Counted from the first letter of the stretch, positions 44,758 to 54,618 are shown. The stretch: 64,000 nucleotides of DNA from CBDCWT01 sp965223305 (GCA_965223305.1 CBDCWT010000045.1:124001-188000); one strand, 5' to 3'. Program-made: numbers and translations. The notes: generated from the letters alone by a model not told the origin.

Positions 44758-45765
44758 ATGAAGGCGCTCACACTCAGACAGATCAACTCGCCACTGGTGG
44801 TGGAGGAGCGACCCAGCCTAGAACCGGCGCCCAGTGAGGTCGTCGTTCAACTGAAGGCCGCTGCGCTAAACCGCCGCGACTACTGGATTACCCAAGGATT
44901 GTATCCGGGTATCGCACCGCCTGTGGTGTTGGGATCGGATGGAGCGGGTGTGGTCTCTCGGGTTGGCAGCGAGCTCGACGAATCCAAGCTGGGAGAAGAG
45001 GTCCTCATCAACCCGGGACTCGACTGGGGCGACAACCAGTCAGTTCACGCGAGTGATTTTACAATCCTGGGCTTACCTCGCGATGGCACATTTGCCACCG
45101 AGGTCGCGGTTCCGGCATCACAGCTCTACCCGAAACCAGGTCACCTGAGCTGGCAGCAAGCGGCTGCGTTGCCGTTGGCCGGCGTAACCGCCTGGCGTGC
45201 CGTCTTTTCGCAGGGCCGGTTGGAAGCGGGAGAGTCAGTCCTGATCACCGGGATCGGTGGCGGCGTGGCCACGTTCGCATTGCAGTTTGCGTTGGCAGCC
45301 GGAGCCGATGCCTGGGTGACCTCTTCATCGCCGGAGAAAATTGAGCGGGCAGTCGAGCTCGGCGCGAAAGGCGGGTTCGACTACACCGACGAAGACTGGG
45401 CAAAACGTGTTGCAAAAGAAGCAGGTGCGCCCAATCTGATCATCGACAGCGCCGGGGGAGCTGGCTATCGGTCGCTCGTGAATCTCGCCGCAGCTGGTGG
45501 ACGCATCGTCAACTACGGCGCGACGGCAGGACCGCCTGAGCAGCTGGACCTCTTCAAGGTGTTTTGGAAACAGCTGCGCCTGCAGGGGTCCACGATGGGC
45601 TCACCAGACGATTTCGCTGCCATGCTTGGGTTCGTCCAGGAGCAGCAGATCGCCCCGATCGTCGATTCGGTGATGCCGCTCAGCGAGGGAAACGAGGCCC
45701 TCCGCCAAATGGGATCCTCGCCACAGTTCGGCAAGTACGTCCTGGCGATCGAACCGGTCGATTGA
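44758..45765 (+). CDS. medium-chain dehydrogenase/quinone oxidoreductase-like protein
   Basis: 335 residues from ATG 44758. GroES-like N-terminus: ALNRRDYWITQGLYPG and VLGSDGAGVVSRVG. NAD(P)-binding fold: SVLITGIGGGVATFALQFALAAGADAWVT-type GxGGGV motif and a later AAGGRIVNYGATAG. The four-Cys structural zinc site is missing, and the catalytic zinc ligands of alcohol dehydrogenases are not seen, so it is closer to quinone reductases (zeta-crystallin-like). A substrate cannot be given. Stands alone, followed by a repeat-rich stretch. Confidence 0.85.
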   Translation: MKALTLRQINSPLVVEERPSLEPAPSEVVVQLKAAALNRRDYWITQGLYPGIAPPVVLGSDGAGVVSRVGSELDESKLGEEVLINPGLDWGDNQSVHASDFTILGLPRDGTFATEVAVPASQLYPKPGHLSWQQAAALPLAGVTAWRAVFSQGRLEAGESVLITGIGGGVATFALQFALAAGADAWVTSSSPEKIERAVELGAKGGFDYTDEDWAKRVAKEAGAPNLIIDSAGGAGYRSLVNLAAAGGRIVNYGATAGPPEQLDLFKVFWKQLRLQGSTMGSPDDFAAMLGFVQEQQIAPIVDSVMPLSEGNEALRQMGSSPQFGKYVLAIEPVD

Positions 45766-45790
45766 GAGCGACCAGCTGCACCTCTCTGAC

Positions 45791-46327
45791 GGGAGGGCGA
45801 CGCTCCTGCGGAGCCGTTCTTGCCACGTAGGATTGATGTCGTGCAGCTTCTAACTTAGCGCGCGATTTCGTCTCTCGTCACTCTCCCCTCGGGGAGAGTC
45901 GGCCCGAACTCGCCAGAGTTTGGCGCATATTTGAGGTCATCCGTCGCGAAGCCGGGAGGGCGAGGCTCCTGCCGAGCCGGAAGCGCCGAGAAACCGTGGG
46001 CTAACGCCCAGCGGCTGATTTTGATGGTCGCCGGGCGATCCTGTTGGTCCTGTAGATCTTGTCAAGAAAACAGAAGACAGGATCAACATGATGCACAGGA
46101 TAGAAGAGGACAAGCTCCACGGCAGGATACCCCAACACTCCCATCGCGACATCCGGTGTAAGACATTCGGGAGGGCGAGGCTCCTGCCGAGCCGAGACGC
46201 GTCGGAGTGCTGGTCACTGTGGCTAAACCTAAGGGCTAACGCCCAGCGGCTGATTTGCAGCGTAGCCGAACTCGCCAGAGTTTGGTGGACTGCCGATTCG
46301 TCCAAACTCTGGCGAGTTCGGCTACGA
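45791..46327. repeat. cluster of interspersed repeats
   Basis: GGGAGGGCGACGCTCCTGCG (45791) and GGGAGGGCGAGGCTCCTGCC (45954, 46169) hairpins, a shortened double hairpin (45879-45906), a CCGAACTCGCCAGAGTTTGG unit (45905) and an inverted pair of this unit (46262-46325). No gene. Confidence 0.75.
46038..46101. repeat. degenerate copy of the TCCTGTTGATCCTGT hairpin
   Basis: Left arm ATCCTGTTGGTCCTGTAGAT, right arm GACAGGATCAACATGATG, with mismatches. A perfect copy of the same hairpin lies at 57071-57122. Confidence 0.7.
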
Positions 46328-46573
46328 CTCCTGGGCGCACGTGCGATCATTTCAGATATCTCGTCCCGCACATTTATTGCCTATTTCCGAAACATTTCTA
46401 CATACCCAATTTCCCTACTCGGAGATACGCTTCTTCTAGTTCGGATCACTTATGAAAATCACTTGTCAATTCGCCTCGTTCGTGCCTTGCTGCGAGGGGC
46501 AGATCATACAGAACGAGGTTATCGATATTTGAAGTGAGGCGCGTGGGGCCGCACGCAAGCCTTTTCGAGGGTA

Positions 46574-46600
46574 CAGCCGAGTCTCTCAGAGACTCGGCTG
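46574..46600. repeat. perfect inverted repeat
   Basis: Arms CAGCCGAGTCTCT and AGAGACTCGGCTG meet with one base between them. A palindromic intergenic element in a gene-poor stretch. Confidence 0.7.
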
Positions 46601-47609
46601 CCCTCGGAGGCCTGCTTCGAGAAATTGCCCACACCGCCAGCAGGCTCGTCGGGGGCAATGCGAGCCAACCAAGGGAGAGCCATCAACCCCGATGCACAAC
46701 AGCTGGAAACTGACGTTCGTCTTAAGCTGTCTCGGCTACATGATCTGCGATCATGAAAAAGCGATCGGGGTAGAAACTTCGGAACGAAACGCAGAAGTGC
46801 TGGACGGAATCGACGCAAACCTTACAGCGCACTCGAACCACTCGCTGCTGCCCAATGCGCCTGTCACCTTCAAGATGGATGCAAGCAGCGGCGGTGGTTC
46901 TTATGGATTCACACACCAGCGGCTCGAGCTGGCACGGAAAGCTCTCAGCCGACAGGCGGAAGGAGCCGGTGTCGACGGGCTTCGGACCCTCAAGAACATC
47001 TGTCCCGTCCCAGTGAATCCTGGTCAGCTGACGGGCCCAACTCTGATGAGCCTGACTGTGAAAAACCAGGTAACTGGTTTCGATACGTCAGGTTTGAGTT
47101 TTGCCCCCCGCATACCGCAGAATGTCATGGCGTGCGTTTGTGCGTCAGAGATTATCTCAGCGGCACGGCTTGATCCTTGATAATGAAGGAGAGTGTCTAT
47201 TGGCCAGCCTGAACAGCTTTGACGAAACAACCGATCCAAGGGAACACTGCTACCCGCCGATCTTCAGCGGTTGGCGCCCGAGTTGCGTTAGGGCGACTGG
47301 GACCTTGGCTGGTTCCCCGGGAGCAACGCCTGATATCCGCCGCTGCCGAGTGGACCAGGGCCGCGGGGCCCCGCCGTCCGCACATTTACTGCGCGCCGGC
47401 GAGACGCTTCTGCGTATCACATCCGCTCGCCTCGGCATGTGCTTCCTCGAGTTTGTGCGTCGGTTCCGGTTGTTTGGGCGCAGAGTCCTCATCGATCCGT
47501 TCCGTGCGGGTCCACCTCTGCAAGACTGAAGCTGACGTACCCAATCTTCTTGTCTCGGCACATCCACAACTAGGACGACGACACCATGCGACTCTGGCTT
47601 CCCCCCCTC

Positions 47610-47706
47610 ATCCGACCTTCGGCCACCTTCTCCCCGGCGGGGAGAAGGGACTTTGCTTATCCGGCCTTCGGCCACCTTCTCCCCGGTGGGGAGAAGGGAC
47701 TTTGCC
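47610..47706. repeat. two tandem copies of a 49-bp hairpin repeat
   Basis: Unit: ATCCGACCTTCGGCC..., then CTTCTCCCCGGCGGGGAGAA. Each unit holds a CTTCTCCCC/GGGGAGAAG stem. The second differs by a few bases, including GGCGGGG to GGTGGGG, which leaves the stem intact. Confidence 0.85.
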
Positions 47707-48453
47707 TGCGGCGACGCCGCCCTGTGAACACTCTTGCCGCCCAGGTCGGTCAGCCGGCCATTCCCGAGACCTCAGCGTAGCTCGCTTGGCTGGCAGCGCC
47801 CGTGAGGGCGCTGCCAGCCACGACAACTGTCTCGACCCTACGCCCAGATAGTCTCAGCATCCGCACAGCGGTCTTCGTGGCCAGGGAGGGTGAGCGGTTC
47901 TTCCGCAGGCGCATAGAGGGAGTTACGTCGAGGAAGAATCGCCCACGAAGGCCCTTTTTTTACTGCAGATACCGACTGAGGAAGCCAGCCTGGTGCTGCT
48001 TGGCCCAGCCGCAAGACACAGCTCTTGCGGCGCTGTGATGCGGTAGCACGCTGGTGAAGTCAGTGGCTCGCAGCGCAACCTTGTCGCGCCGCGAGCGTAC
48101 AGCAAGTTTCTTGCACGCGGTCGCAATTTTCGCTGCTTTGCCTCCTCTCGAATCGTCTTCTATGTTTTGATGAGCGATAGCTCAGACGACTCTAACCTTT
48201 CGCAGTTCCAACCGGATGATCATGAGCGATCCTCGAGCACCCAATGTGATCGACATGCTTCATCCGTTCCAGGGGGAAGGGCGAGATGCCGCCGAAGCAA
48301 GATTTCAGGTAAGGCTTCGTGCCGCGCATGAAAACTCCTCGCCCTTCCCTCTTGCCTCATTGGGGCCCGCCACGCGACAACCGGCAGTTGTAATTGACAG
48401 CTGTGCGACGTGCGGCTGCGAGTCGGAGCCAAGCCGGCGAGCTGACCGACCGA

Positions 48454-50034
48454 CTACACGCCTGGCTCGAAGCGATCGTGCGGTTGGCACAGCGCCAGTA
48501 GATCTTGTGCGCTCTCCTGCAGCCGTGTGGCCGCGCTGAGAATGCAGTGCATGGGATCACCCCCAGTTCGCGTCAGGTCCGCTTCCAGGTCCCCTACGCT
48601 GGCGGTGATCGAGCTGACGGTCGTCTGCAGCCGCTGCTGCCAATCATCGTCGGTCTCGCCGCCCGTCTTGTTGCGGAATGCCGCGCTGCTCCAGTTGCTG
48701 AGCCAGCGCAGCAACGTAGCTCGGCTCAACACACCCACCGGAGTCCCGTCGCTGACGATCACCACATTGTGGATCGTCACCCGGCGCAGGAAGTCCCAGA
48801 TTTCGACGATCGGCGTCTCTTCTTCGTAGCAAACCACATTGGTCTGCATCACCTCGTGGATCGGCGTGGCCCACTGGTCGTGCGAGATGGCAGCGTTCAA
48901 TAGATGCGTCTCATCGACAATTCCCACCAGCTGCGAGTCACCGTCAAGCACTGGAGCCGAGCGGATGCGCAATCCGAAAAAGAGCGTGGCGGCGTCTCGG
49001 ATCGGCTGGTCCTGCCGCATCGACATCACCAGCGGTGACATAACCTCCGACGCGACCACCTTGGCCAGTACGCCGCGGTATTGATCGTTCGCCGACTCGC
49101 TCACGTCGCTATGCAGCTGGGTGAACGCCATCACGCAGCGGCGGCCGCTCTGCTTGGCAGCCAGCAACGCTTGATCGGCTAAGTCGATCAGAGCCGTGGG
49201 GGTCGCCACGTCCTTCTTCCAGCCCGCCACGCCCAGGGTCACGTGCAGCTCGAGCTCTGACTGCTCAAGCGGAATCCGCCGCTCGGCAATCGTCTCCTGA
49301 ATCCGATGCGCCGACCTTGATCGCGTCTTCTTCACTCGTCGAGGCAGCAGCACACAGAATTCGTCGCCCCCCAACCGGCCCACCGAGTCGGTCGCGCGGG
49401 CCACCGCTTGTAGCGCTTCGGCAATCGTGCACAACGCCTGATCGCCGATCGCGTGACCGTGGGTATCGTTGACTTGCTTGAAGAAGTCGACGTCCAACAG
49501 GATACAGGAGAGCGGATAGTCATATCGCTCGGACCGCAAGATCTCGCGTTCGCAGGCCTGGCAGAAGGTGCGGCGGTTGAGCAGGTTGGTGAGCGGGTCG
49601 GTATCGGCCAGCTGGGCTTGATCGCGAAGATGCTGCAGCGCGCCCTCGGCGTGGTAGATGCGGGCCATTAGTTCGTGCCGATCGAGCGGCTTGGTGACAA
49701 AGTCATCGGCACCGGCGGCCATCACCTGGGTCATCGCATCCGGCTCATCGCGAGCGGTGGTGACCAGCAGGTAGACTTGGTGTCGAGGATGTTCGCCGCG
49801 GACCGAGCGGCAGAGTGTCAGGCCGTCCATGTGGGGCATGAACCAGTCGGCCAAAACGATATCGGGGCAGTCGGCGCGGATCATCTTCCAGGCTTGCTGC
49901 CCGTCGGCCGCGGTCGCCACTTCGTAACCAGCCCTCTTAAGCCACATCGACAAGAGCGCACGCGTCGCGGGGTCATCCTCTGCGATCAGGACGCTGGTCC
50001 CGGGGAGCCGGTTGTCGGTTGTGCTGTTGGCCAT
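48454..50034 (-). CDS. response regulator-GGDEF-CBS protein (diguanylate cyclase)
   Basis: 526 residues from ATG 50034; a longer in-frame start at 50121 has no better ribosome-binding site. Receiver domain (~15-130): VLIAEDDPATRALL, phosphoacceptor Asp in IVLADWFMPHMDG, Lys in DFVTKPLD. GGDEF domain (~150-310) with DPLTNLLNRRTF, DVDFFKQVNDTHGHAIGD and an intact RLGGDEFCVLLP near residue 223, so it should make cyclic di-GMP. Two CBS motifs (~330-450): VMSPLVMSMRQDQPIRDAA and VMQTNVVCYEEETPIVEI, with PVGVLSRATLLRW, which may bind adenine nucleotides. A two-component signal thus could set c-di-GMP level. An HD-GYP protein lies 5.5 kb away. Confidence 0.9.
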   Translation of the reverse strand: MANSTTDNRLPGTSVLIAEDDPATRALLSMWLKRAGYEVATAADGQQAWKMIRADCPDIVLADWFMPHMDGLTLCRSVRGEHPRHQVYLLVTTARDEPDAMTQVMAAGADDFVTKPLDRHELMARIYHAEGALQHLRDQAQLADTDPLTNLLNRRTFCQACEREILRSERYDYPLSCILLDVDFFKQVNDTHGHAIGDQALCTIAEALQAVARATDSVGRLGGDEFCVLLPRRVKKTRSRSAHRIQETIAERRIPLEQSELELHVTLGVAGWKKDVATPTALIDLADQALLAAKQSGRRCVMAFTQLHSDVSESANDQYRGVLAKVVASEVMSPLVMSMRQDQPIRDAATLFFGLRIRSAPVLDGDSQLVGIVDETHLLNAAISHDQWATPIHEVMQTNVVCYEEETPIVEIWDFLRRVTIHNVVIVSDGTPVGVLSRATLLRWLSNWSSAAFRNKTGGETDDDWQQRLQTTVSSITASVGDLEADLTRTGGDPMHCILSAATRLQESAQDLLALCQPHDRFEPGV

Positions 50035-50362
50035 CACGGTAACTGCCCGCTGGGGGACACCTTGGTCAGTCTTCGCCGTGGGATCTGCCCACCAATCCCT
50101 ACGATCCGCACCAACAGGCATCGCCGGCGCGCAGATCTGGCGTAGAAGTATAGGTCAGGAGTAAGAGCAGGTGACTGCACGTGCGGTTTCATCGCTGAAC
50201 GGGAACGCGCTGCGTTGATTGTTGCCACTCGGCAAACACCGCATCGACACGACGGAACAATCGCGTCGTGTGCAGTAACACGTCTTACAACCTCGCCGCG
50301 CATGGCGCAAAAAGCTTCGACGACGTTAGTGGCAATTTTCTCAGAAAGCGCAAAAACCGCCC

Positions 50363-50439
50363 GGAATTTGCGTCCGCGGGAGGGTCATTTTAGCGATTGT
50401 ATTAATAGAGGGGCATCATTGGTGCATCTGAAATGATGC
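50363..50439 (+). promoter_or_regulatory. conserved upstream element A (promoter-like) with hairpin
   Basis: CGTCCGC at 50371, then 14 bases, then AGCGATTGTATTAATAGAGG from 50392, GGCA, and a hairpin GCATCATT (50413-50420)/AATGATGC (50432-50439). The same blocks with the same spacing occur at 55461-55515 (offset 5090). It precedes the small secreted protein gene at 50536. Confidence 0.5.
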
Positions 50440-50535
50440 GGTCCGTTTCTAAGACGTTACCGCCTACCGCGGCAGCAACTTCGGTGGGTGGGCTTTTCTT
50501 TCTTTTTTTCCCTAGTTGTTTTCCGGGAGGATACT

Positions 50536-50856
50536 ATGCGCGCAGCGACCCGTGGCCAGCGCCAACTCTATCTCACATCGATCGGTCTTGTTGTCGCCAT
50601 CGCGGCAGGCTTGACCGCTTACTTCGCCAACCCCGCACAGGCACTTGCAAGTGGTGAACCGGTGATTACTTCGTTGACGGTAACCGACCAGGGTTCTGGG
50701 GTCTGGAAGGTCTCCGGATCCATTTCTGCGTCCGACTACAGCGGTATGACGATCCACTTCGGTGGCAGCGTCATTGATGAAACCGAAGATGTCGACGCCA
50801 ACGGTAACTTTGACTACGACTACTCAATGAGTCCAGTTTCTGGCGACTGGGCTTGA
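50536..50856 (+). CDS. small secreted protein, probably truncated by frameshift
   Basis: 106 residues; ATG with a strong GGGAGG five bases upstream. Signal peptide (IGLVVAIAAGLTAYFANPAQALA). Then one Ig-like repeat (VITSLTVTDQGSGVWKVSG, YSGMTIHFGG, DANGNFDYDY) of the kind found in large planctomycete surface proteins. It stops at SGDWA. In the next frame reading goes on GLDAEATDRFEQTSDTETFY, and in a third frame ATGWVDVALGEDDCTITS to 51015, suggesting two lost frames of a longer original protein. Conserved element A lies upstream. Confidence 0.6.
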   Translation: MRAATRGQRQLYLTSIGLVVAIAAGLTAYFANPAQALASGEPVITSLTVTDQGSGVWKVSGSISASDYSGMTIHFGGSVIDETEDVDANGNFDYDYSMSPVSGDWA

Positions 50857-51005
50857 TGCTGAGGCGACGGACCGGTTTGAGCAAACGTCGGATACCGAGA
50901 CATTTTACTTTAGTCGCAACTGGATGGGTCGACGTTGCGCTTGGTGAAGACGATTGCACGATCACGAGCATCAGTGCGAGCGCGACGAAGAGCAATGCGT
51001 TGTGG

Positions 51006-51068
51006 GCCCCCAGCTAGGGGTGGGCGCCGGGCGAAACGAACCGGCGGGCAGGGCCCCGACGCTTTGTG
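51006..51068. repeat. covarying-hairpin repeat, copy 1
   Basis: GCTAGGGGTGGGCGCCGG, loop, CCGGCGGGCAGGGCCCCGAC. Stem CGCCGG/CCGGCG. Related to the copies at 51527 and 51688. Confidence 0.75.
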
Positions 51069-51078
51069 TTGTTCTTGC

Positions 51079-51400
51079 GTTTAACCGCGACGCAGAGGGG
51101 GCCTGCCGCAACAGCGCTGCGAGGCCGACAACGCCCATCCGGCAGGACCCCGACGCCGAGCGCGTCTACCGCGTACAGCATGCCACCGGAAGGCCCACCG
51201 ACGAAGAGAGATGGAACACATTCGTTTGCAAACCCGTCTCTGCAGCCGTTTAACCGCGACGCAGAGGGGGCCTGCCGCAAACAGCACTGCGAGGCCGATA
51301 ACGCCCGTCCGGCAGGACCCCGACGCCGAGCGCGTCCACCGCGTGCAGCATGCCCGGGAAAGGCTCGCCGACGAGAGAGATAGACGAGCGACATCTTCGT
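51079..51400. repeat. tandem duplication, period 169
   Basis: GTTTAACCGCGACGCAGAGG starts at 51079 and again at 51248; the units share most of their sequence, including GGCAGGACCCCGACGCCGAG. Neither has a credible gene. Confidence 0.85.
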
Positions 51401-51526
51401 GCATCTCAAGAAAATCACACGATTATCCACTTTTTCTTGTTGCCATCACATGACACTCGGCGAGAATGATCTTTGCTTGAGATCGTAATCTCACGCAGAA
51501 CGCAACAGAAGAAATGGCGTTGTGGC

Positions 51527-51840
51527 CCCATAGCTAGGGGTGGGCGCCGGTCAATCCGACCGGCGGGCAGGGCCCCGACGCTTTGTTTTTTGCGCGACAT
51601 TCGTCGCAACATTGGCGGATCTCAGATGTGATCGGCGTATCGTCGGGACTTTCAGCTGCGTCGTTCGGCCTTCAACGATGACTCTTCGGGGTGGGCGCCG
51701 GTTAATCGAACCGGCGGGCAGGGCCCGACGCTTTGTTTTCTGCGCCGACATTCGTCGCAAAACACTGGCGGATCTAAGATGTGATCGGCGTGCCGTCGAG
51801 ACTTTCAGCTGCGTCGTTCGGCCTTCGACGATGACTCTTC
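51527..51840. repeat. tandem covarying-hairpin repeats, copies 2 and 3
   Basis: Two ~150-bp units (starts 51538 and 51689). Hairpin stems CGCCGGTC/GACCGGCG in the first and CGCCGGTT/AACCGGCG in the second: a C-G pair has become a T-A pair, so the stem is kept by a compensating change. Each unit continues with GACGCTTTGTTTT and a GACATTCGTCGCAA-type stretch. Confidence 0.8.
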
Positions 51841-51889
51841 TTGGTTACGGCACACGGAGTGTGCCGGCTACATTGCAGCGGCTACATTG

Positions 51890-54037
51890 CTACAACGTGC
51901 GGTCGACGAAGAGTTCATGAGCCAACTCCATGTCGGGAGCGGTCTGGAACTGTGTTAGCGGACGAGGGTCTGTGCTGCGGCATAGCTCGACCACCTCGTC
52001 GTACCAGGGGCGATCTCGCCAAGATTCCAGCCAAGGCTGCCCGAGACGCTTCTCAGGTAAGCCCGCTTCAGCCGCCATCTTCAGCAACTGTTCAACTTCG
52101 GGCTCGCGGCTCGATTCACCCGACTCAGCTGCCATGGCGAACAGGTGCGCGGCCTCGAGGTACAACAGCCAATGCCCTGGGAACTCCAACGCCCGGCGGA
52201 TGTCGGCAATCGCTTGATCGAGGGAAGTCAGTTCTACGAACTCCCGTCGCAGAATCAACCGGGCGCGAAGATGATAGGGCGCTGCGAACTGCGGCTTCAG
52301 CTCGATGGCTTGGCTGATTGCGTTCCCGGCGTAGCGATTGCTCTTAAGGACAAGCTGGTGCGCTTGATTCACCAACAGCCGGGCCCGCTCGTCGCCGTCG
52401 GCGAGACTGGCGGCCATCTTGTAATAGGTTGCAGCAGCGACTCCGTCCCCACCGCCGACGCAAGCATAGGCTTGCAACTCGCGCGTCATACTCGTCGGAT
52501 GTGCTGTCGCGACTTGGTGGAAGTCGGTAATCGCAGCCGAATAATCTTTGAGTTCCAACAGTGCGAGTCCCCGGCCGTAGCGGGCCCACACCGAATCCGG
52601 CTCCAGGAGCAACAGTTGGGTTAGATACTCGACGGCGTCCGCGTGTTGCTGCTGCTCGACAGCCGTCACCGCGTGATTCTTCAGCCGCTCGGCTTCGCTC
52701 GGGCGCGTGAAGTAGTAGCCGCCGATGCTGGCCACGCCGAGCATCCCGGCCAGACAGAGCGCAGCGACTGTCAGCCGATGCTGCCCGATCCAGCGCCACG
52801 CCCGCGCACGACGAGAGAAGTGCTGGCCAAGTTGCCGCGCCAGCGCCGCCGGGCTCTCGATGCGGTCCTCGGGATCGAAGGCCAAGCAACGGTGAATCGT
52901 GTTCGCCAAGCGGCGGTCGACTGCCGGGTTCCAATCAGTGATCGGTTTGAACGGCGCTCGCTGCGTCTCGATAAAGTCGCAAGCCACCTCTTTCATGTCC
53001 GCCGCGCCCGCCGGATTCCCGAACGGCAAGCGGCCGGTCAGGCACTCGTAAAGCATCACGCCGAGTGAAAACAGGTCCGAGCGGGGATCGAGCGTGGCAC
53101 CGCCGCTGGACTTTAAGAAGGCGATTTGAATCTGTTCGGGCGACGTGTAGGGCAGCGTGCCGCCATGCCGCCTCGTGCTCTCGCTCCACTTGGTCGAGAG
53201 ACAGAAGTCCAACAACATCGGCTGGCCGTTGGGTGTCATCAACACGTTGGCCGGCTTGAGATCGCGGTGCAAGAACCCGCTCTCGGACATGTGGGCCAGC
53301 GCTTGCGCCAGCTGAATGCCGATCTCGACGACCGCGTCCACGTAACTGCCTTCAGTGAACGCCTTGCTGGGCGGCGACTCCTTGAGAAACTGGTCGCAGA
53401 ATCCCTTGACATGTTCGCGCGCCGCGGAAGCTGCCAAGATCTGGCTGCCCCGCTCCAGCGGTTGGCGGCTGGCATACAACTCGTCCAACACATCCCACAA
53501 TGTGGCGCTGCCCAAATAAGGCATGCAGACAGCAGTCAACTTGCTGTTCTTGTCGCTGCGCACCGAGTGCACTTTGACAATGTTCTCGTGCGAGAGCTTG
53601 CCGAGCGTAAAAGCCTCGACTTTGCCTTCGTAGGCAACCTTGATCGCAACCAATCGGTCACCAACGGCGCACTCTTCGGCCAGGTAAACCTGTGCCGAAG
53701 CTCCTCCGCCCAAGATGTCGACCAGCTGAAATCCGCGGTACTCGTCGCCTACCTTTGGCCAGGTCGAGGTGACGCCGTCGTGCTCGACGAACTCGTCTTC
53801 GACATCGACCAGGTTTCGCACCGCGGTGCGGTAGGAGGGATAGCGTTCCGAGAACTCCGTCAGCGATGGATAGACCCCACGCTCCTGCAGCTGTGAGAGT
53901 TCGGAATAGGCGTCCGCTAGAACTTCGCTCTTGGACTTGGTCTTGCCACTCTTTTTCGCGTCGCCTTCCGCCTCGTCGGTGTGGCTGAAGGTGGATTCGG
54001 TGCTGGCCAACAGGTGACGAGTTGATGGATCTGGCAC
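51890..54037 (-). CDS. Ser/Thr protein kinase with transmembrane helix and TPR
   Basis: 715 residues from GTG 54037, which has GAGGAG seven bases upstream; a TTG at 54064 overlapping the sigma stop is the alternative. Kinase domain (~100-410): GGGASAQVYLAE loop, VAIKVAYEG lysine, HRDLKPANVLM with the catalytic Asp, LLDFCLSTKW where DFG is replaced by DFC, GTLPYTSPEQ, DPRSDLFSLGVMLYECLTGRLPF. A transmembrane helix (LTVAALCLAGMLGVASIGGYYF, ~420-445) is followed by TPR-like repeats (~450-650). Such kinases sit with ECF sigma factors in planctomycetes and are thought to control them. The sigma gene is directly upstream. DFN/DFC forms occur in planctomycete kinases, so activity is likely but untested. 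Confidence 0.9.
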   Translation of the reverse strand: MPDPSTRHLLASTESTFSHTDEAEGDAKKSGKTKSKSEVLADAYSELSQLQERGVYPSLTEFSERYPSYRTAVRNLVDVEDEFVEHDGVTSTWPKVGDEYRGFQLVDILGGGASAQVYLAEECAVGDRLVAIKVAYEGKVEAFTLGKLSHENIVKVHSVRSDKNSKLTAVCMPYLGSATLWDVLDELYASRQPLERGSQILAASAAREHVKGFCDQFLKESPPSKAFTEGSYVDAVVEIGIQLAQALAHMSESGFLHRDLKPANVLMTPNGQPMLLDFCLSTKWSESTRRHGGTLPYTSPEQIQIAFLKSSGGATLDPRSDLFSLGVMLYECLTGRLPFGNPAGAADMKEVACDFIETQRAPFKPITDWNPAVDRRLANTIHRCLAFDPEDRIESPAALARQLGQHFSRRARAWRWIGQHRLTVAALCLAGMLGVASIGGYYFTRPSEAERLKNHAVTAVEQQQHADAVEYLTQLLLLEPDSVWARYGRGLALLELKDYSAAITDFHQVATAHPTSMTRELQAYACVGGGDGVAAATYYKMAASLADGDERARLLVNQAHQLVLKSNRYAGNAISQAIELKPQFAAPYHLRARLILRREFVELTSLDQAIADIRRALEFPGHWLLYLEAAHLFAMAAESGESSREPEVEQLLKMAAEAGLPEKRLGQPWLESWRDRPWYDEVVELCRSTDPRPLTQFQTAPDMELAHELFVDRTL

Positions 54038-54060
54038 TCGTCGGCTCCTCGGTAGAGAGG

Positions 54061-54618
54061 TCAAGTTTTCTTGGGCGCTACTTTCGCCAGGACGCGGCGG
54101 ACCGTTCTTTGGCTCACGCCGAGATGGTCGGCAATCTCCGGACCGGAGAGGCCCGTCGACTTGAGCTCAATGATCCGCTGGACGTGTTCTTTCTGACCCT
54201 CCGTGATTGCTGCCAACGACTCTTCAGCAACCATGATCTGACTGGGTGTCGGATCGTTGCTGACGAATTCCAGGCGATCGGGATCCATCTCTTCTAGAGA
54301 CTCTGGTTTCCGGGCACCACCCCGTTTCGAGCGGTGTGCCCACCGCAGTTCTGAGATCAACTTGTTGCGCGCAATGTTGGTCAGGTAGCTGATCAGCTCG
54401 CCGCGCGACTTGAACTGGGTCAGCACCGAGCGGTCTCGATAGAACGAGGCCCACACCATCTGCGAGAAATCGACCGTATCGTAGCCCTTGCGAAGCGAGG
54501 GACTCAGCTTGCTCCGGATCACAATCTCAACTTGCGGCCCGAAGGACTCGATGAACTCGGTGACGGCGCTTTCGTCACCGGCGCACATTCTGTCTAGTAC
54601 TTCTCGAAATCTGGACAC
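54061..54618 (-). CDS. ECF-type sigma-70 factor of an ECF-kinase pair
   Basis: 185 residues, GTG start with GGCGAGG upstream. Region 2: EVLDRMCAGDESAVTEFIES, YDTVDFSQMVWASFYRD, SRGELISYLTNIARNKL. Region 4 HTH: STGLSGPEIADHLGVSQRTVRRVL. The linker EEMDPDRLEFVSNDPTPSQIM is typical of planctomycete ECF factors. Its TGA overlaps a possible TTG start of the kinase gene, with the GTG start of that gene 24 bases on. Transcription by the partner kinase signal is inferred from family knowledge. Confidence 0.9.
   Translation of the reverse strand: MSRFREVLDRMCAGDESAVTEFIESFGPQVEIVIRSKLSPSLRKGYDTVDFSQMVWASFYRDRSVLTQFKSRGELISYLTNIARNKLISELRWAHRSKRGGARKPESLEEMDPDRLEFVSNDPTPSQIMVAEESLAAITEGQKEHVQRIIELKSTGLSGPEIADHLGVSQRTVRRVLAKVAPKKT

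Larger units (their letters stand above)
46328..48453. other. gene-poor region
   Basis: About 2.1 kb. A 162-codon frame at 46692-47180 and overlapping frames to 47851 lack a family match, leader or ribosome-binding site. A tandem repeat (47610-47706) and a palindrome (46574-46600) lie inside. No RNA gene recognised. Confidence 0.45.

Noticed and set aside
46692..47180. 162-codon plus-strand frame
   Set aside because: No leader, weak ribosome-binding site and no family resemblance; low confidence that it is a gene.
47586..47851. CRISPR-like look of the tandem units
   Set aside because: Only two units and no spacer variety; they are hairpin repeats.
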